A stretch of 64,000 bases of DNA from Porticoccus sp041395745 (GTDB taxonomy: Bacteria > Pseudomonadota > Gammaproteobacteria > Pseudomonadales > Porticoccaceae): NCBI GenBank assembly GCA_041395745.1, contig JAWKZV010000001.1:620001-684000 (forward strand). The letters are read 5' to 3'. Positions 8,840-16,005 of the stretch are shown here, one piece after another; the first letter of the stretch is position 1; each line of letters starts with the position of its first letter. Made by a program: the position numbers and the translations under genes. The notes under the pieces were generated by a model, which had not been told where the DNA came from, ran no database searches, and saw nothing but the letters and a program-made list of their open reading frames with translations.

Positions 8840-9343
8840 GTGAACCCCTATCTCTCTGTTGTTAATCAGCGACTTCATTTTGGTCGCCTGCTACTTCAGC
8901 AATTGCCACCTGCCGGCGATACCCCCTCAAAGCGGATGCTGGAGCTGGCTCTATGCCAGTCCGTTCTGTACCAACTGGAATCAGCCTACCGTTTTTACCT
9001 GCGAGAAATTGCTTCCACCTATCGCTGTCGCACTCCGGAACAGATTGGCAATGTGGGGGCGTTGGTTGCCGATCTGCAAGCGATGGGGAAACATCCCGCC
9101 GAAGCGAGTGAGCTCGCCAATCTGGAGAGCACTTCTGGTACCTGGCTCAACCAGCTGTTGGCAGCATACCGACAGGTGCGGACCGTACAGCAGGAGCAAA
9201 CCAGCCAGCAGTCCCCCATAGCTGTGGTGCAGATGAGTGCTGATATGGAGCCTGTGGAACTGGATGCCGAGGGGCTAAAGACGTGGTTGGCAGCCTTTGT
9301 GGAGTTGGTTGAACGCCATCGCCAGCACATGCAGGAGTGCTGA
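8840..9343 (+). CDS. Small conserved protein after topA (DUF6586-like)
   Basis: 167 residues starting at a GTG 12 bases after topA. It is predicted alpha-helical: LNQLLAAYRQVRTVQQEQT and a C-terminal LAAFVELVERHRQHMQEC helix. No signal peptide or membrane segment is seen. In P. aeruginosa a protein of this size and position (from memory, PA3010) follows topA, and I believe the family is named DUF6586, but I cannot confirm this by search. No catalytic motif is visible. The steady position after topA suggests a housekeeping role that is not known. Confidence 0.7.
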   Translation: MNPYLSVVNQRLHFGRLLLQQLPPAGDTPSKRMLELALCQSVLYQLESAYRFYLREIASTYRCRTPEQIGNVGALVADLQAMGKHPAEASELANLESTSGTWLNQLLAAYRQVRTVQQEQTSQQSPIAVVQMSADMEPVELDAEGLKTWLAAFVELVERHRQHMQEC

Positions 9344-9432
9344 ATTTCCCCCGTTCCGGTTAATAACCCTGCCGCGCTCTGTTACAATCCCTGCTTCTCC
9401 CAAAAATAAAGCTGCTTGCTCCGGAAATTCTG

Positions 9433-9681
9433 ATGACTCTGTCTCTGTTTGAAATCGTGATCCTTCCCGATGGCGACGTTGCCCTGCAACGGGCCGATGA
9501 TGACGAGGCACCATTGATTCGTATCAGCTTTTCCGACGAGGCTCAGGAGTTTCTACAGAGCGCCAAGGTGGATGTGGCCAAGGTCATGATCGACGCCGGT
9601 ATCGAGGTGTTTGAACAGCTGGGAGCGGACAATATGCAGCTGGAACTGCCGCGTATTGAGAAGAACCGGGTACTGCACTGA
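9433..9681 (+). CDS. Small acidic conserved protein (PA3009-like)
   Basis: 82 residues, strongly acidic, with a fold pattern of short strands then helices: EIVILPDGDVALQRADD, PLIRISFSDEAQEFL and DVAKVMIDAGIEVFEQL. There is no signal or membrane segment. It occupies the place of P. aeruginosa PA3009 between the topA unit and the sulA-lexA region. Here lexA lies convergently 140 bases away and no sulA is found between them. A weak promoter-like TACAAT at 9383-9388 precedes it, so it may have its own transcript. Function not known. Confidence 0.7.
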   Translation: MTLSLFEIVILPDGDVALQRADDDEAPLIRISFSDEAQEFLQSAKVDVAKVMIDAGIEVFEQLGADNMQLELPRIEKNRVLH

Positions 9682-9821
9682 TCAGTCCCGGTTGTCAGTT
9701 AGAGCTCAGTCACACCGACCCTTTAGATTGCCTTCTTAACAGTTAACTCGTTGTCTCATTGCCCAACTTGATGGTCGGGCGACAGGTGATGTTGACCGAA
9801 CACGAAGCGCGAAGGCGGCTG

Positions 9822-10436
9822 TCAGGTGCCGGTGCGAATCACTCCCACACCCAGTCCTTCGATGGCAAAGCTCTGTTCCCGCAGGTCTACCACAATGGGC
9901 TCCAGGGTTTCATTTTCCGGCTCCAGGATAACCTCGTAACGTTTTTTACCCTTTCGCAACCGTTTGACTGTTACTTCATCGTCAATTCTGGCGACAACAA
10001 TCTGTCCGTTTTCTGCGGTCTCACATTTGTGCACGGCCAGGATGTCACCGTCCATGATGCCGATGTTTTTCATACTCATGCCGTGAACCCGCAGCAGGAA
10101 ATCTGCTTGGGGATAGAACAGGTTGGCCGCCACATCCAGGTAGGCCTCGATGTTTTCCACGGCGAGCACCGGGTTGCCCGCGGCGACCCGACCTATGAGC
10201 GGCAGACCAGGCTGTTCTTCCTCTACAAGACGGATGCCCCTGGATGCCCCGGATGTCATCTCAATCACACCTTTGCGGGCCAGGGCTCGCAGGTGCTCCT
10301 CGGCGGCGTTGGGTGACCTGAAACCCAGTTCCGCGGCGATTTCCGCCCGGGTGGGAGGATAACCGCTTTCCTCCAGATAACGCTTGATCAGGTCGAGTAT
10401 CTGTTGCTGGCGGGCGGTGAGGGCTGGATGGGTCAT
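9822..10436 (-). CDS. lexA: LexA repressor
   Basis: 204-residue SOS repressor and self-cleaving serine protease. The N-terminal winged helix reads ALTARQQQILDLIKRYLEE with recognition helix RSPNAAEEHLRALARKG. The cleavage site is VAAGNP, cut between A86 and G87. The catalytic serine is in HGMSMKNIGIMDGD (S121) and the lysine in TVKRL (K158). All match E. coli LexA with a two-residue offset. I set the start at the ATG at 10436; an upstream in-frame ATG at 10481 would run into the operators and is unlikely. Two adjacent LexA boxes lie 48-80 bases upstream, so it is autoregulated. The adjoining cell-division inhibitor sulA of pseudomonads is missing here. Confidence 0.97.
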   Translation of the reverse strand: MTHPALTARQQQILDLIKRYLEESGYPPTRAEIAAELGFRSPNAAEEHLRALARKGVIEMTSGASRGIRLVEEEQPGLPLIGRVAAGNPVLAVENIEAYLDVAANLFYPQADFLLRVHGMSMKNIGIMDGDILAVHKCETAENGQIVVARIDDEVTVKRLRKGKKRYEVILEPENETLEPIVVDLREQSFAIEGLGVGVIRTGT

Positions 10437-10483
10437 TGAGACTCCTTTTCTGTCCTGACATTGACAGTGATTTGGTATCAATA

Positions 10484-10499
10484 CTGTAAATTAATATAG
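10484..10499. promoter_or_regulatory. LexA box 1
   Basis: CTGTAAATTAATATAG fits the SOS operator CTGT-N8-ACAG with one mismatch (ATAG for ACAG) and an AT-rich spacer. It is the lexA-proximal copy of a tandem pair, 48 bases from the lexA start. Confidence 0.8.
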
Positions 10500-10500
10500 A

Positions 10501-10516
10501 CTGTATTAAAACACAG
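10501..10516. promoter_or_regulatory. LexA box 2
   Basis: CTGTATTAAAACACAG is a perfect CTGT-N8-ACAG operator, one base from box 1 (17-base phase). The pair lies in the divergent region between lexA and the LOG-family gene, 140 bases before the latter's ATG. It could influence both genes. Confidence 0.9.
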
Positions 10517-10655
10517 TATTTAGTCCGGGGCAGCATAAAAATGGGTGATTGCAACTATACTTAGTTATCGGCATATTGAGCCCGGCACAGCCCTTGCTAT
10601 CCCGATAGAGTTCGCCTGTAGCGATAGGGGGCCGATCAATAAAGGGAGTGTTCTG

Positions 10656-11312
10656 ATGGACGAACTGAAAATTCCGGAAGCCTGGCGCGTATTGAGAATT
10701 CAGGCCGAACTGGTTGAGGGGATTGAGTCTCTGGCCCGGCTGGGTGGCGCGGTTACCATCTTTGGCGGGGCTCGTTTCAAGTCCGGCAGTCATTTCTATG
10801 ATGAGGCAATGCACCTGGGTGGCATCCTCGGCAAGGAGGGAATTCCGGTTATCACCGGCGGTGGTCCCGGAATCATGGAGGGCGCGAATCGCGGCTGTTA
10901 TGCCACTTCCGCAACCTCTGTAGGACTGAATATTTCCCTGCCGACGGAGCAGGAGCCCAATCCCTACCAGGATATTTCCCTGCAGTTCCGTTACTTTTTT
11001 GTCCGCAAGTTCATGTTCGTGAAGCATGCGGTCGGTTTTGTGATCTTCCCCGGTGGCTACGGGACAATTGATGAACTTTTCGAGGCATTGACTCTGGTGC
11101 AAACCAGCAAGGTGCGACCATTTCCGATCATCTTGCTGGGCAGTGACTACTGGCAGGGGTTGGTGGACTGGATCAAGAACACCATGCTGTCACATGGCTG
11201 TATCGAGGAACGTGAGCTCCACTTGTTCAGTGTGGTCGATGATGCAGAGAGCGCGGCGAAGATTATCCTGCAGCATGCACGCATGCTGCAGGCTCAAGAA
11301 ATAGCCGAATAA
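10656..11312 (+). CDS. LOG family (TIGR00730) Rossmann-fold protein
   Basis: 218 residues with the lysine-decarboxylase-like/LOG fold: VTIFGGARF, ITGGGPGIMEGANRG (phosphate binding) and PGGYGTIDELFEALT, the PGGxGTxxE catalytic motif. Plant and bacterial LOG enzymes are 5'-phosphoribohydrolases that release a base from nucleoside monophosphates; some bacterial members (PpnN-like) cleave several nucleotides. The substrate here cannot be told. The ATG at 10656 has AAAGGGAG upstream; the open frame extends to 10545 but without a better start. It faces lexA across tandem LexA boxes, so SOS control is possible. In P. aeruginosa this spot next to lexA is held, from memory, by psrA, which is absent here. 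Confidence 0.85.
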   Translation: MDELKIPEAWRVLRIQAELVEGIESLARLGGAVTIFGGARFKSGSHFYDEAMHLGGILGKEGIPVITGGGPGIMEGANRGCYATSATSVGLNISLPTEQEPNPYQDISLQFRYFFVRKFMFVKHAVGFVIFPGGYGTIDELFEALTLVQTSKVRPFPIILLGSDYWQGLVDWIKNTMLSHGCIEERELHLFSVVDDAESAAKIILQHARMLQAQEIAE

Positions 11313-11332
11313 GGGGTGACAGCCGGTATCCC

Positions 11333-11650
11333 CTAATAGTCATCCAGCCCGTAGATGGTGTCTGAATCGATGTCGAGAAACGGATCGTTCCAGTTGTCGG
11401 GGATAAAAATATCATCTGGGAACAGGCTGTCTTCATTGCTTAGTTCGTAAGAAGCTCTCCAGTCCTCGGGCGCCTCGGCCGGCAGTAACAGCAATTGCTG
11501 CCAAGTATCCAGATCGATTTCACTCACTTCACCATCCATGTACTGCACTTCGATGGAACCGGCATGTTCATCAACTGCAACTACTTCGAATATTTCGTCG
11601 TCGGTGGCGTCCTGATACCAGGAGCCGATGACAGGAACTTGTGATGCCAT
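11333..11650 (-). CDS. Small acidic protein (DUF6763-like)
   Basis: 105 residues, very acidic (pI clearly low), with no signal or membrane segment. It begins VPVIGSWYQDATDDEIFEV, continues VEVQYMDGEVSEIDLDTW and ends in an Asp-rich tail. The N-terminal half looks like a small beta barrel (hypothetical similarity to Tudor/SH3-like folds). I think it corresponds to the gammaproteobacterial family DUF6763, but cannot check. A strong GGAGGGGTG ribosome site precedes the ATG. It is convergent with the LOG gene; only 20 bases separate the stops. Function unknown. Confidence 0.7.
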   Translation of the reverse strand: MASQVPVIGSWYQDATDDEIFEVVAVDEHAGSIEVQYMDGEVSEIDLDTWQQLLLLPAEAPEDWRASYELSNEDSLFPDDIFIPDNWNDPFLDIDSDTIYGLDDY

Positions 11651-11986
11651 GATTCACCCCTCCTTCTTTTTTCTCTCTTTAGTGGGACTGATCAAATTAT
11701 CACCATCACAATGAAACTGCACCCCGTTGGCAATGGCTTTTGGACAAACGGGCGCAAGCATATTTTTTTGGAGAACTTCTGTGATATGAGACAAGTTTTA
11801 AAAAACTCGCGTAACTTAAGTGGGCAAAAGTATTAAATTTTTCCCTGAATTCGCAGTTGCGGTTAACTTAAGTGCATGGAGATATAACAGGGGATTTTCA
11901 AAATGAAAAATTCGTCTAATCTGTTCTCTTGATTGATAATGATCAGCCGCTTTCCCGATTTAACCCCTGATGTCTGAGGTACATGT
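11651..11986. other. AT-rich intergenic region before nagZ
   Basis: 336 bases without a supported gene. It must hold promoters for the divergent small acidic gene and nagZ, but no convincing -35/-10 pair was seen; GATAAT near 11935 is a weak candidate. The 11-mer TAACTTAAGTG occurs twice, at 11812-11822 and 11864-11874. There is no terminator-like hairpin and no RNA gene I recognise. Confidence 0.5.
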
Positions 11987-13003
11987 ATGATTCCTGGCCC
12001 ACTGATGCTCGATCTTGATGGCCTTTCTCTCACCAAGGACGAAGAGCAGCTGATACAGCGGCCGGGGGTAGGAGGTATCATCTTTTTTGCCAGGAATTTT
12101 TCCTGTCGCGAACAAATTGTTGAGTTGGTCCGGGAGATTCGTGCCATTCGCCCCGAACTGTTGATTTGCGTGGACCAGGAAGGTGGACGTGTGCAGCGAT
12201 TTAGGGAAGGTTTTACCCGCATCCCTCCCATGCAGTTACTGGGAAAAGAATTATCTGTGTTGGGAGATGATGCGTTGCTAAAGGATGCCGGTTGGCTGAT
12301 GGCCTCTGAGCTGCTGGCGTGTGGAATCGATTTCAGTTTTGCCCCGGTGCTGGATATCGACAGGCACCGCTGTGAGGTGATCGGCGACCGTTCTTTTTCC
12401 GATGACCCGGAAGTGGCCATTCCGGCAGCCCGGGCTTTTATAGCCGGTATGCACGAAGCGGGTATGACGGCTACCGGTAAGCATTTCCCCGGTCATGGTG
12501 GAGTAGTGGCCGATAGCCACCTGGAAACTCCCTACGACGACCGCTCCCTGGAAGCCCTTCGGGACCGGGATCTGCGTCCTTTCGTGGAGCTGTCCGCAGA
12601 GTTGGATGCGGTTATGCCTGCCCACATTGTATTTCCCAACATTGATCCCGATGCCGTTGGCTTTTCCCGATTCTGGTTGCAACAGCTTCTGCGCGGTGAA
12701 TTGGCTTTTGACGGGGTCATTTTCAGTGACGACCTCTCCATGAAGGGCGCGGATCTGGTGGGGGGCTACGCGGACAAGGCCCACTGCGCCCTCAATGCGG
12801 GCTGTGATATGGTTCTGGTCTGCAATAACCGTCAAGGGGCTCTGGAAGTGCTGGAGTTTGTTGAGACAACTGACGTTGTTCCGTCTCCGCGACTGACTTC
12901 CATGCTGGCCCACAGTAAACCCGATTGGCAAGAACTGGTGGCTTCCCCGCGTTGGCAATCAACTGCGGCAAAGTTGGCAGAGATCTTGGCTTCGCTGGGG
13001 TGA
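11987..13003 (+). CDS. nagZ: Beta-N-acetylhexosaminidase NagZ
   Basis: 338-residue cytoplasmic glycoside hydrolase family 3 enzyme. It removes GlcNAc from anhydro-muropeptides imported during cell-wall recycling. Visible motifs are VDQEGGRVQRF near the start of the barrel, ATGKHFPGHGGVVADSH (about 163-178, with the His general acid/base loop) and FSDDLSMKGA with the nucleophile aspartate. Length and the lack of a signal peptide are typical. In many Gram-negatives the NagZ product signals AmpR/AmpC beta-lactamase induction. Its substrates come from enzymes such as Slt and MltD encoded in this window. It is followed by mscS after 20 bases, probably one transcript through mtnP. Confidence 0.95.
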   Translation: MIPGPLMLDLDGLSLTKDEEQLIQRPGVGGIIFFARNFSCREQIVELVREIRAIRPELLICVDQEGGRVQRFREGFTRIPPMQLLGKELSVLGDDALLKDAGWLMASELLACGIDFSFAPVLDIDRHRCEVIGDRSFSDDPEVAIPAARAFIAGMHEAGMTATGKHFPGHGGVVADSHLETPYDDRSLEALRDRDLRPFVELSAELDAVMPAHIVFPNIDPDAVGFSRFWLQQLLRGELAFDGVIFSDDLSMKGADLVGGYADKAHCALNAGCDMVLVCNNRQGALEVLEFVETTDVVPSPRLTSMLAHSKPDWQELVASPRWQSTAAKLAEILASLG

Positions 13004-13023
13004 GAGAAGGAGTTTAGTAAAAG

Positions 13024-14130
13024 ATGCAGGTAATCGAGGACTGGTTGGCTCGTTTCACCGGGGAAACTTACCTCTGGGTAGTGGAAATTTTCCTGATCGT
13101 TTTTTCAGCCCTGGTGCTGGGCCATCTGGTTAATAAACTGATTAATTTCCTCGAAAAACAGTCCGCCCGAACAGCTAATGTCTGGGACGATGCGCTGATC
13201 GAGGCCTGTCGCCGTCCTGCGGTATGGGCCATCTGGATACTGGGCGTCAACATGGCGGCGGCGATAGCGGCGCGGGTTGCTGACTCGGAGTGGTACGCGC
13301 TGATTGCTCCGGTGAACCGGGTGGCGGTGATTTTCCTGGCGGGCTTGTTCCTGATTAACCTGATCAAGCGAGCGGAGCGCAATCTGGTTCATCCCGAGTA
13401 CATGGCTGAGCCCATGGATGAAACCACGGTCAAGGCTATCGGCAAGTTGCTACGTGCTTCGGTGATTATTACCGCAGTCCTGATCGCCATGCAGGCATTC
13501 GGTTACAGTATCTCCGGGGTGCTGGCGTTTGGAGGCATTGGCGGTCTGGCGGTGGGTTTTGCTGCCAAGGATTTGCTGGCCAATTTTTTTGGCGGTTTGA
13601 TGATCTACCTGGATCGTCCTTTCAAGGTGGGGGACTGGGTTCGCTCGCCGGACAAGGAAATCGAGGGCACTGTCGAGGATATCGGCTGGCGATTGACCCG
13701 CATCCGCACCTTTGACAAACGGCCGCTGTATATTCCCAATGCCGTGTTTAACAGCATTTCCGTGGAAAACCCCTCGCGGATGCTGAACCGTCGCATCTAC
13801 GAAACCATCGGCATTCGCTACGATGACATTGCCAGGATGGCCACTATCGTCGCCGATGTAAAAGAGATGCTGCGCAACCACCCAGACATTGATACGCAGC
13901 AAACCCTGATCGTGAATTTCGTGTCCTTCGGCGCTTCGTCCATCAACTTCTTTATCTATACCTTTACCAAAACCACCCAGTGGATTGAGTACCACGAAAT
14001 CAAGCAGGATGTACTGTTGAAAATCAGTGACATCATTGCCCGTCACGGTGCTGAAATTGCCTTCCCAACTACCACGGTTCACGTGCCCGACCAATTAAAG
14101 CTGTTGGGATTGCCGGGGGAAACCGCCTGA
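13024..14130 (+). CDS. MscS-family mechanosensitive channel
   Basis: 368 residues. Three to four N-terminal membrane segments come first, followed by the pore-lining helix GVLAFGGIGGLAVGFAAKDLLANFFGG (about 160-186) with the alternating Gly/Ala pattern of MscS TM3. The conserved beta-domain segment follows: RPFKVGDWVR...GTVEDIGWRLTRIRT. The MscS-like C-terminal vestibule domain is present. It opens on membrane tension to release solutes in hypo-osmotic shock. It is longer at the N-terminus than E. coli MscS (286) and nearer to YnaI-type small channels. Its stop overlaps the next start in TGATG, so mtnP is translationally coupled. Confidence 0.9.
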   Translation: MQVIEDWLARFTGETYLWVVEIFLIVFSALVLGHLVNKLINFLEKQSARTANVWDDALIEACRRPAVWAIWILGVNMAAAIAARVADSEWYALIAPVNRVAVIFLAGLFLINLIKRAERNLVHPEYMAEPMDETTVKAIGKLLRASVIITAVLIAMQAFGYSISGVLAFGGIGGLAVGFAAKDLLANFFGGLMIYLDRPFKVGDWVRSPDKEIEGTVEDIGWRLTRIRTFDKRPLYIPNAVFNSISVENPSRMLNRRIYETIGIRYDDIARMATIVADVKEMLRNHPDIDTQQTLIVNFVSFGASSINFFIYTFTKTTQWIEYHEIKQDVLLKISDIIARHGAEIAFPTTTVHVPDQLKLLGLPGETA

Positions 14131-14867
14131 TGGCCATTGGCATTATCGGCGGTAGCGGGTTGTATGCTTTCGACGAACTGACAGACAGGCGTGCCTTTGA
14201 AGTAGACACCGACTGGGGAAAACCTTCAGCCCCGTTGGTCTCAGGTAACCTGCATGGCCGTGCCGTAGTTTTCCTGACCAGGCATGGGGCAACCCATGGT
14301 ATCCCTCCCCACAGAGTCAACTACCGGGCCAACATCGCCGCGCTGCAAAAGCAGGGTGTCAGGGCGATTTTTGCCGTGAATGTGGTGGGGGGTATCAATG
14401 GGGAAATGTGTCCCGGAGACCTGGTGATCCCTCATCAGATCATTGACTACACCTGGGGCAGGGAACACACCTATTCCGATGGTTTCGGGGCACCAGTACA
14501 GCACGTGGATTTCACCAGACCTTACGATGAAAAACTGCGGGGCACTCTGTTGCAGGCTGTCATTGCCTCGGGTTTGCGAGTGCATTCCGGCGGTGTCTAC
14601 GGTGCTACTCAGGGGCCGAGACTGGAGACTGCCGCAGAAATTGGCCGCATGGCCAATGATGGCTGTGACATTGTGGGGATGACAGGGATGCCGGAGGCGG
14701 GATTGGCTCGCGAACTGGGCATTCCCTACGCCTGCCTGGCGCTGGTGGTCAACATGGCTGCGGGGCTAGGCAAAGCGGAAATTACCATGGCGGATATCGA
14801 AGCTATCATGTCCCTGCGTATGCCGGTTATTCGCCGGGTGCTCGCGGATGCCTGTGGGGCGTTATGA
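14130..14867 (+). CDS. S-methyl-5'-thioinosine phosphorylase (MTAP/PNP family)
   Basis: 245-residue class-I nucleoside phosphorylase of the MTAP family: IGIIGGSGLY at the start, RHGATHGIPPHRVNYRAN (phosphate/substrate), TQGPRLETAAEI and DIVGMTGMPEAGLARELGIPYACLALVVNMAAG. In P. aeruginosa the ortholog in this same neighbourhood (PA3004) prefers methylthioinosine, part of a pathway where methylthioadenosine is first deaminated. The specificity is inferred from synteny and not from residues I can prove. It supports methionine/polyamine salvage. It is coupled to mscS by a one-base overlap and to the next gene by an ATGATG junction. Confidence 0.88.
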   Translation: MAIGIIGGSGLYAFDELTDRRAFEVDTDWGKPSAPLVSGNLHGRAVVFLTRHGATHGIPPHRVNYRANIAALQKQGVRAIFAVNVVGGINGEMCPGDLVIPHQIIDYTWGREHTYSDGFGAPVQHVDFTRPYDEKLRGTLLQAVIASGLRVHSGGVYGATQGPRLETAAEIGRMANDGCDIVGMTGMPEAGLARELGIPYACLALVVNMAAGLGKAEITMADIEAIMSLRMPVIRRVLADACGAL

Positions 14868-15142
14868 TGCGTTCACGCTGGGTTCTGACCGGTTGCCTGA
14901 CGTTGTTGCTTTCCGCCCCAGCAGACGCGGCGGTATTCAAGTGCGTTGATGAGAAGGGCAAGTTGACCTTCCGCGATCGTCCATGCGAATCGGAAAAAAA
15001 TGGTGTTTCCGAAAAGATTGAAGACAAAGGCTCTCGGTCAGGTCAGCCCATGTCTGAGTCGTCCCGCAAGGAAAAAAAGCGTACCGGCCTCGGCACGTTC
15101 ATAGACAGGGCAGAGGATCTGTCGGGTAAAAGCAGCCCCTGA
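14864..15142 (+). CDS. DUF4124 secreted small protein
   Basis: 92 residues. It has a signal peptide (RSRWVLTGCLTLLLSAPADA) and then AAVFKCVDEKGKLTFRDRPC, the diagnostic DUF4124 pattern of a short two-cysteine beta domain. The rest is polar and Lys/Ser-rich without structure. Such proteins are common in Gram-negative genomes as periplasmic or envelope proteins of unknown job. Two ATGs (14864 and 14867) are possible; both overlap the mtnP stop. The gene is convergent with csiV, with a short CGGTTT/AAACCG hairpin between them. Confidence 0.8.
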   Translation: MMRSRWVLTGCLTLLLSAPADAAVFKCVDEKGKLTFRDRPCESEKNGVSEKIEDKGSRSGQPMSESSRKEKKRTGLGTFIDRAEDLSGKSSP

Positions 15143-15159
15143 ACGGTTTTCTGAAACCG

Positions 15160-16005
15160 CTAGGGTGTTTCGCTCGGCTGATAGCGGGTGACCAGCACCA
15201 GTACCCCCATATTTGGGTGATCCAGATAGGTGAGTTCACCCAGCTGTAGTCTGGTTGTCTGGTTCAGGGCAACCATGTCTTCAATGCCGTATACAGGGCT
15301 TTCATAGCTCCAGGCCGGCACCGTTTGCTGCGTACCGAAATCACCTGCAGAGTCGGAGTCTGGCGCTGTATCATTTTTCCAGGGCTGTTTCGGCAGCGTC
15401 GGCCAGGACTCCTCGGCGTTGATATCCATAGGCTGAAGGGTCGAACCCTCCTGTGATGAGAAGGTCGTTGAGGCGGATGGTGCCGGGGCGCCGAAGCGGG
15501 TGTGCCAAAGGTTGGCCTGGAAATGCAGGTAGCGGTTCAGCACCACTCTTACACTGCCTTCCAGTTCGGAATGATCTCCGTATGCCTCTCCGCCGGCAAC
15601 GATTACCCAGGGGCTTTGATCGGCATCCAGTCCCTGTTGGCGCCAGGCCTGATGCAGCATTACTCGATACCCGGGGGCGCGCTTCAGTGCATATCCGTCA
15701 GAACCCAGTTTGAAATCTCGCTCGCCAAGGGAGATATAGGCTGTTTCCATCCCTTCTGCCGGCTCGCCTGTCGGCGTGGATTGCTGTTGTTCTTGCTGCT
15801 GGCCGATGCTGGAATTCTTTAATACCCGCCAATTGCCCGGATAGGCCAACTTAAGGTCCTTGCGGTGTTTTTCCGTGTGATAGAGATCCTGTTGGGCAAA
15901 CACGATGACTTCCACCTGATACCAGGGCGCAGCATCTTCAGCTTTTGAAACCGGCGACAGGCCCAGAGCCAGCGATGCGATCAGCAGTGAGAGGAGAAAC
16001 TTCAT
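15160..16005 (-). CDS. CsiV-family periplasmic protein
   Basis: 281 residues with a signal peptide ending VSKA. The mature start WYQVEVIVFAQQDLYHTEKHR is the recognisable CsiV pattern, and LHFQANLWHTRF, LGELTYLDHPNMGVLVLVTRY are the other conserved patches. CsiV in Vibrio cholerae is a peptidoglycan-binding periplasmic protein required with LpoA for growth in D-amino acids. In pseudomonads a homologue lies beside mfd as here. The middle is low-complexity (Gln/Ser/Thr). Its start overlaps the end of mfd by four bases (ATGA), so it is translated with mfd. Confidence 0.8.
   Translation of the reverse strand: MKFLLSLLIASLALGLSPVSKAEDAAPWYQVEVIVFAQQDLYHTEKHRKDLKLAYPGNWRVLKNSSIGQQQEQQQSTPTGEPAEGMETAYISLGERDFKLGSDGYALKRAPGYRVMLHQAWRQQGLDADQSPWVIVAGGEAYGDHSELEGSVRVVLNRYLHFQANLWHTRFGAPAPSASTTFSSQEGSTLQPMDINAEESWPTLPKQPWKNDTAPDSDSAGDFGTQQTVPAWSYESPVYGIEDMVALNQTTRLQLGELTYLDHPNMGVLVLVTRYQPSETP

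Noticed and set aside
7484..8878. 464-codon minus-strand open frame inside topA
   Set aside because: Antisense shadow created by the GC-rich codon pattern; topA motifs on the plus strand are unmistakable.
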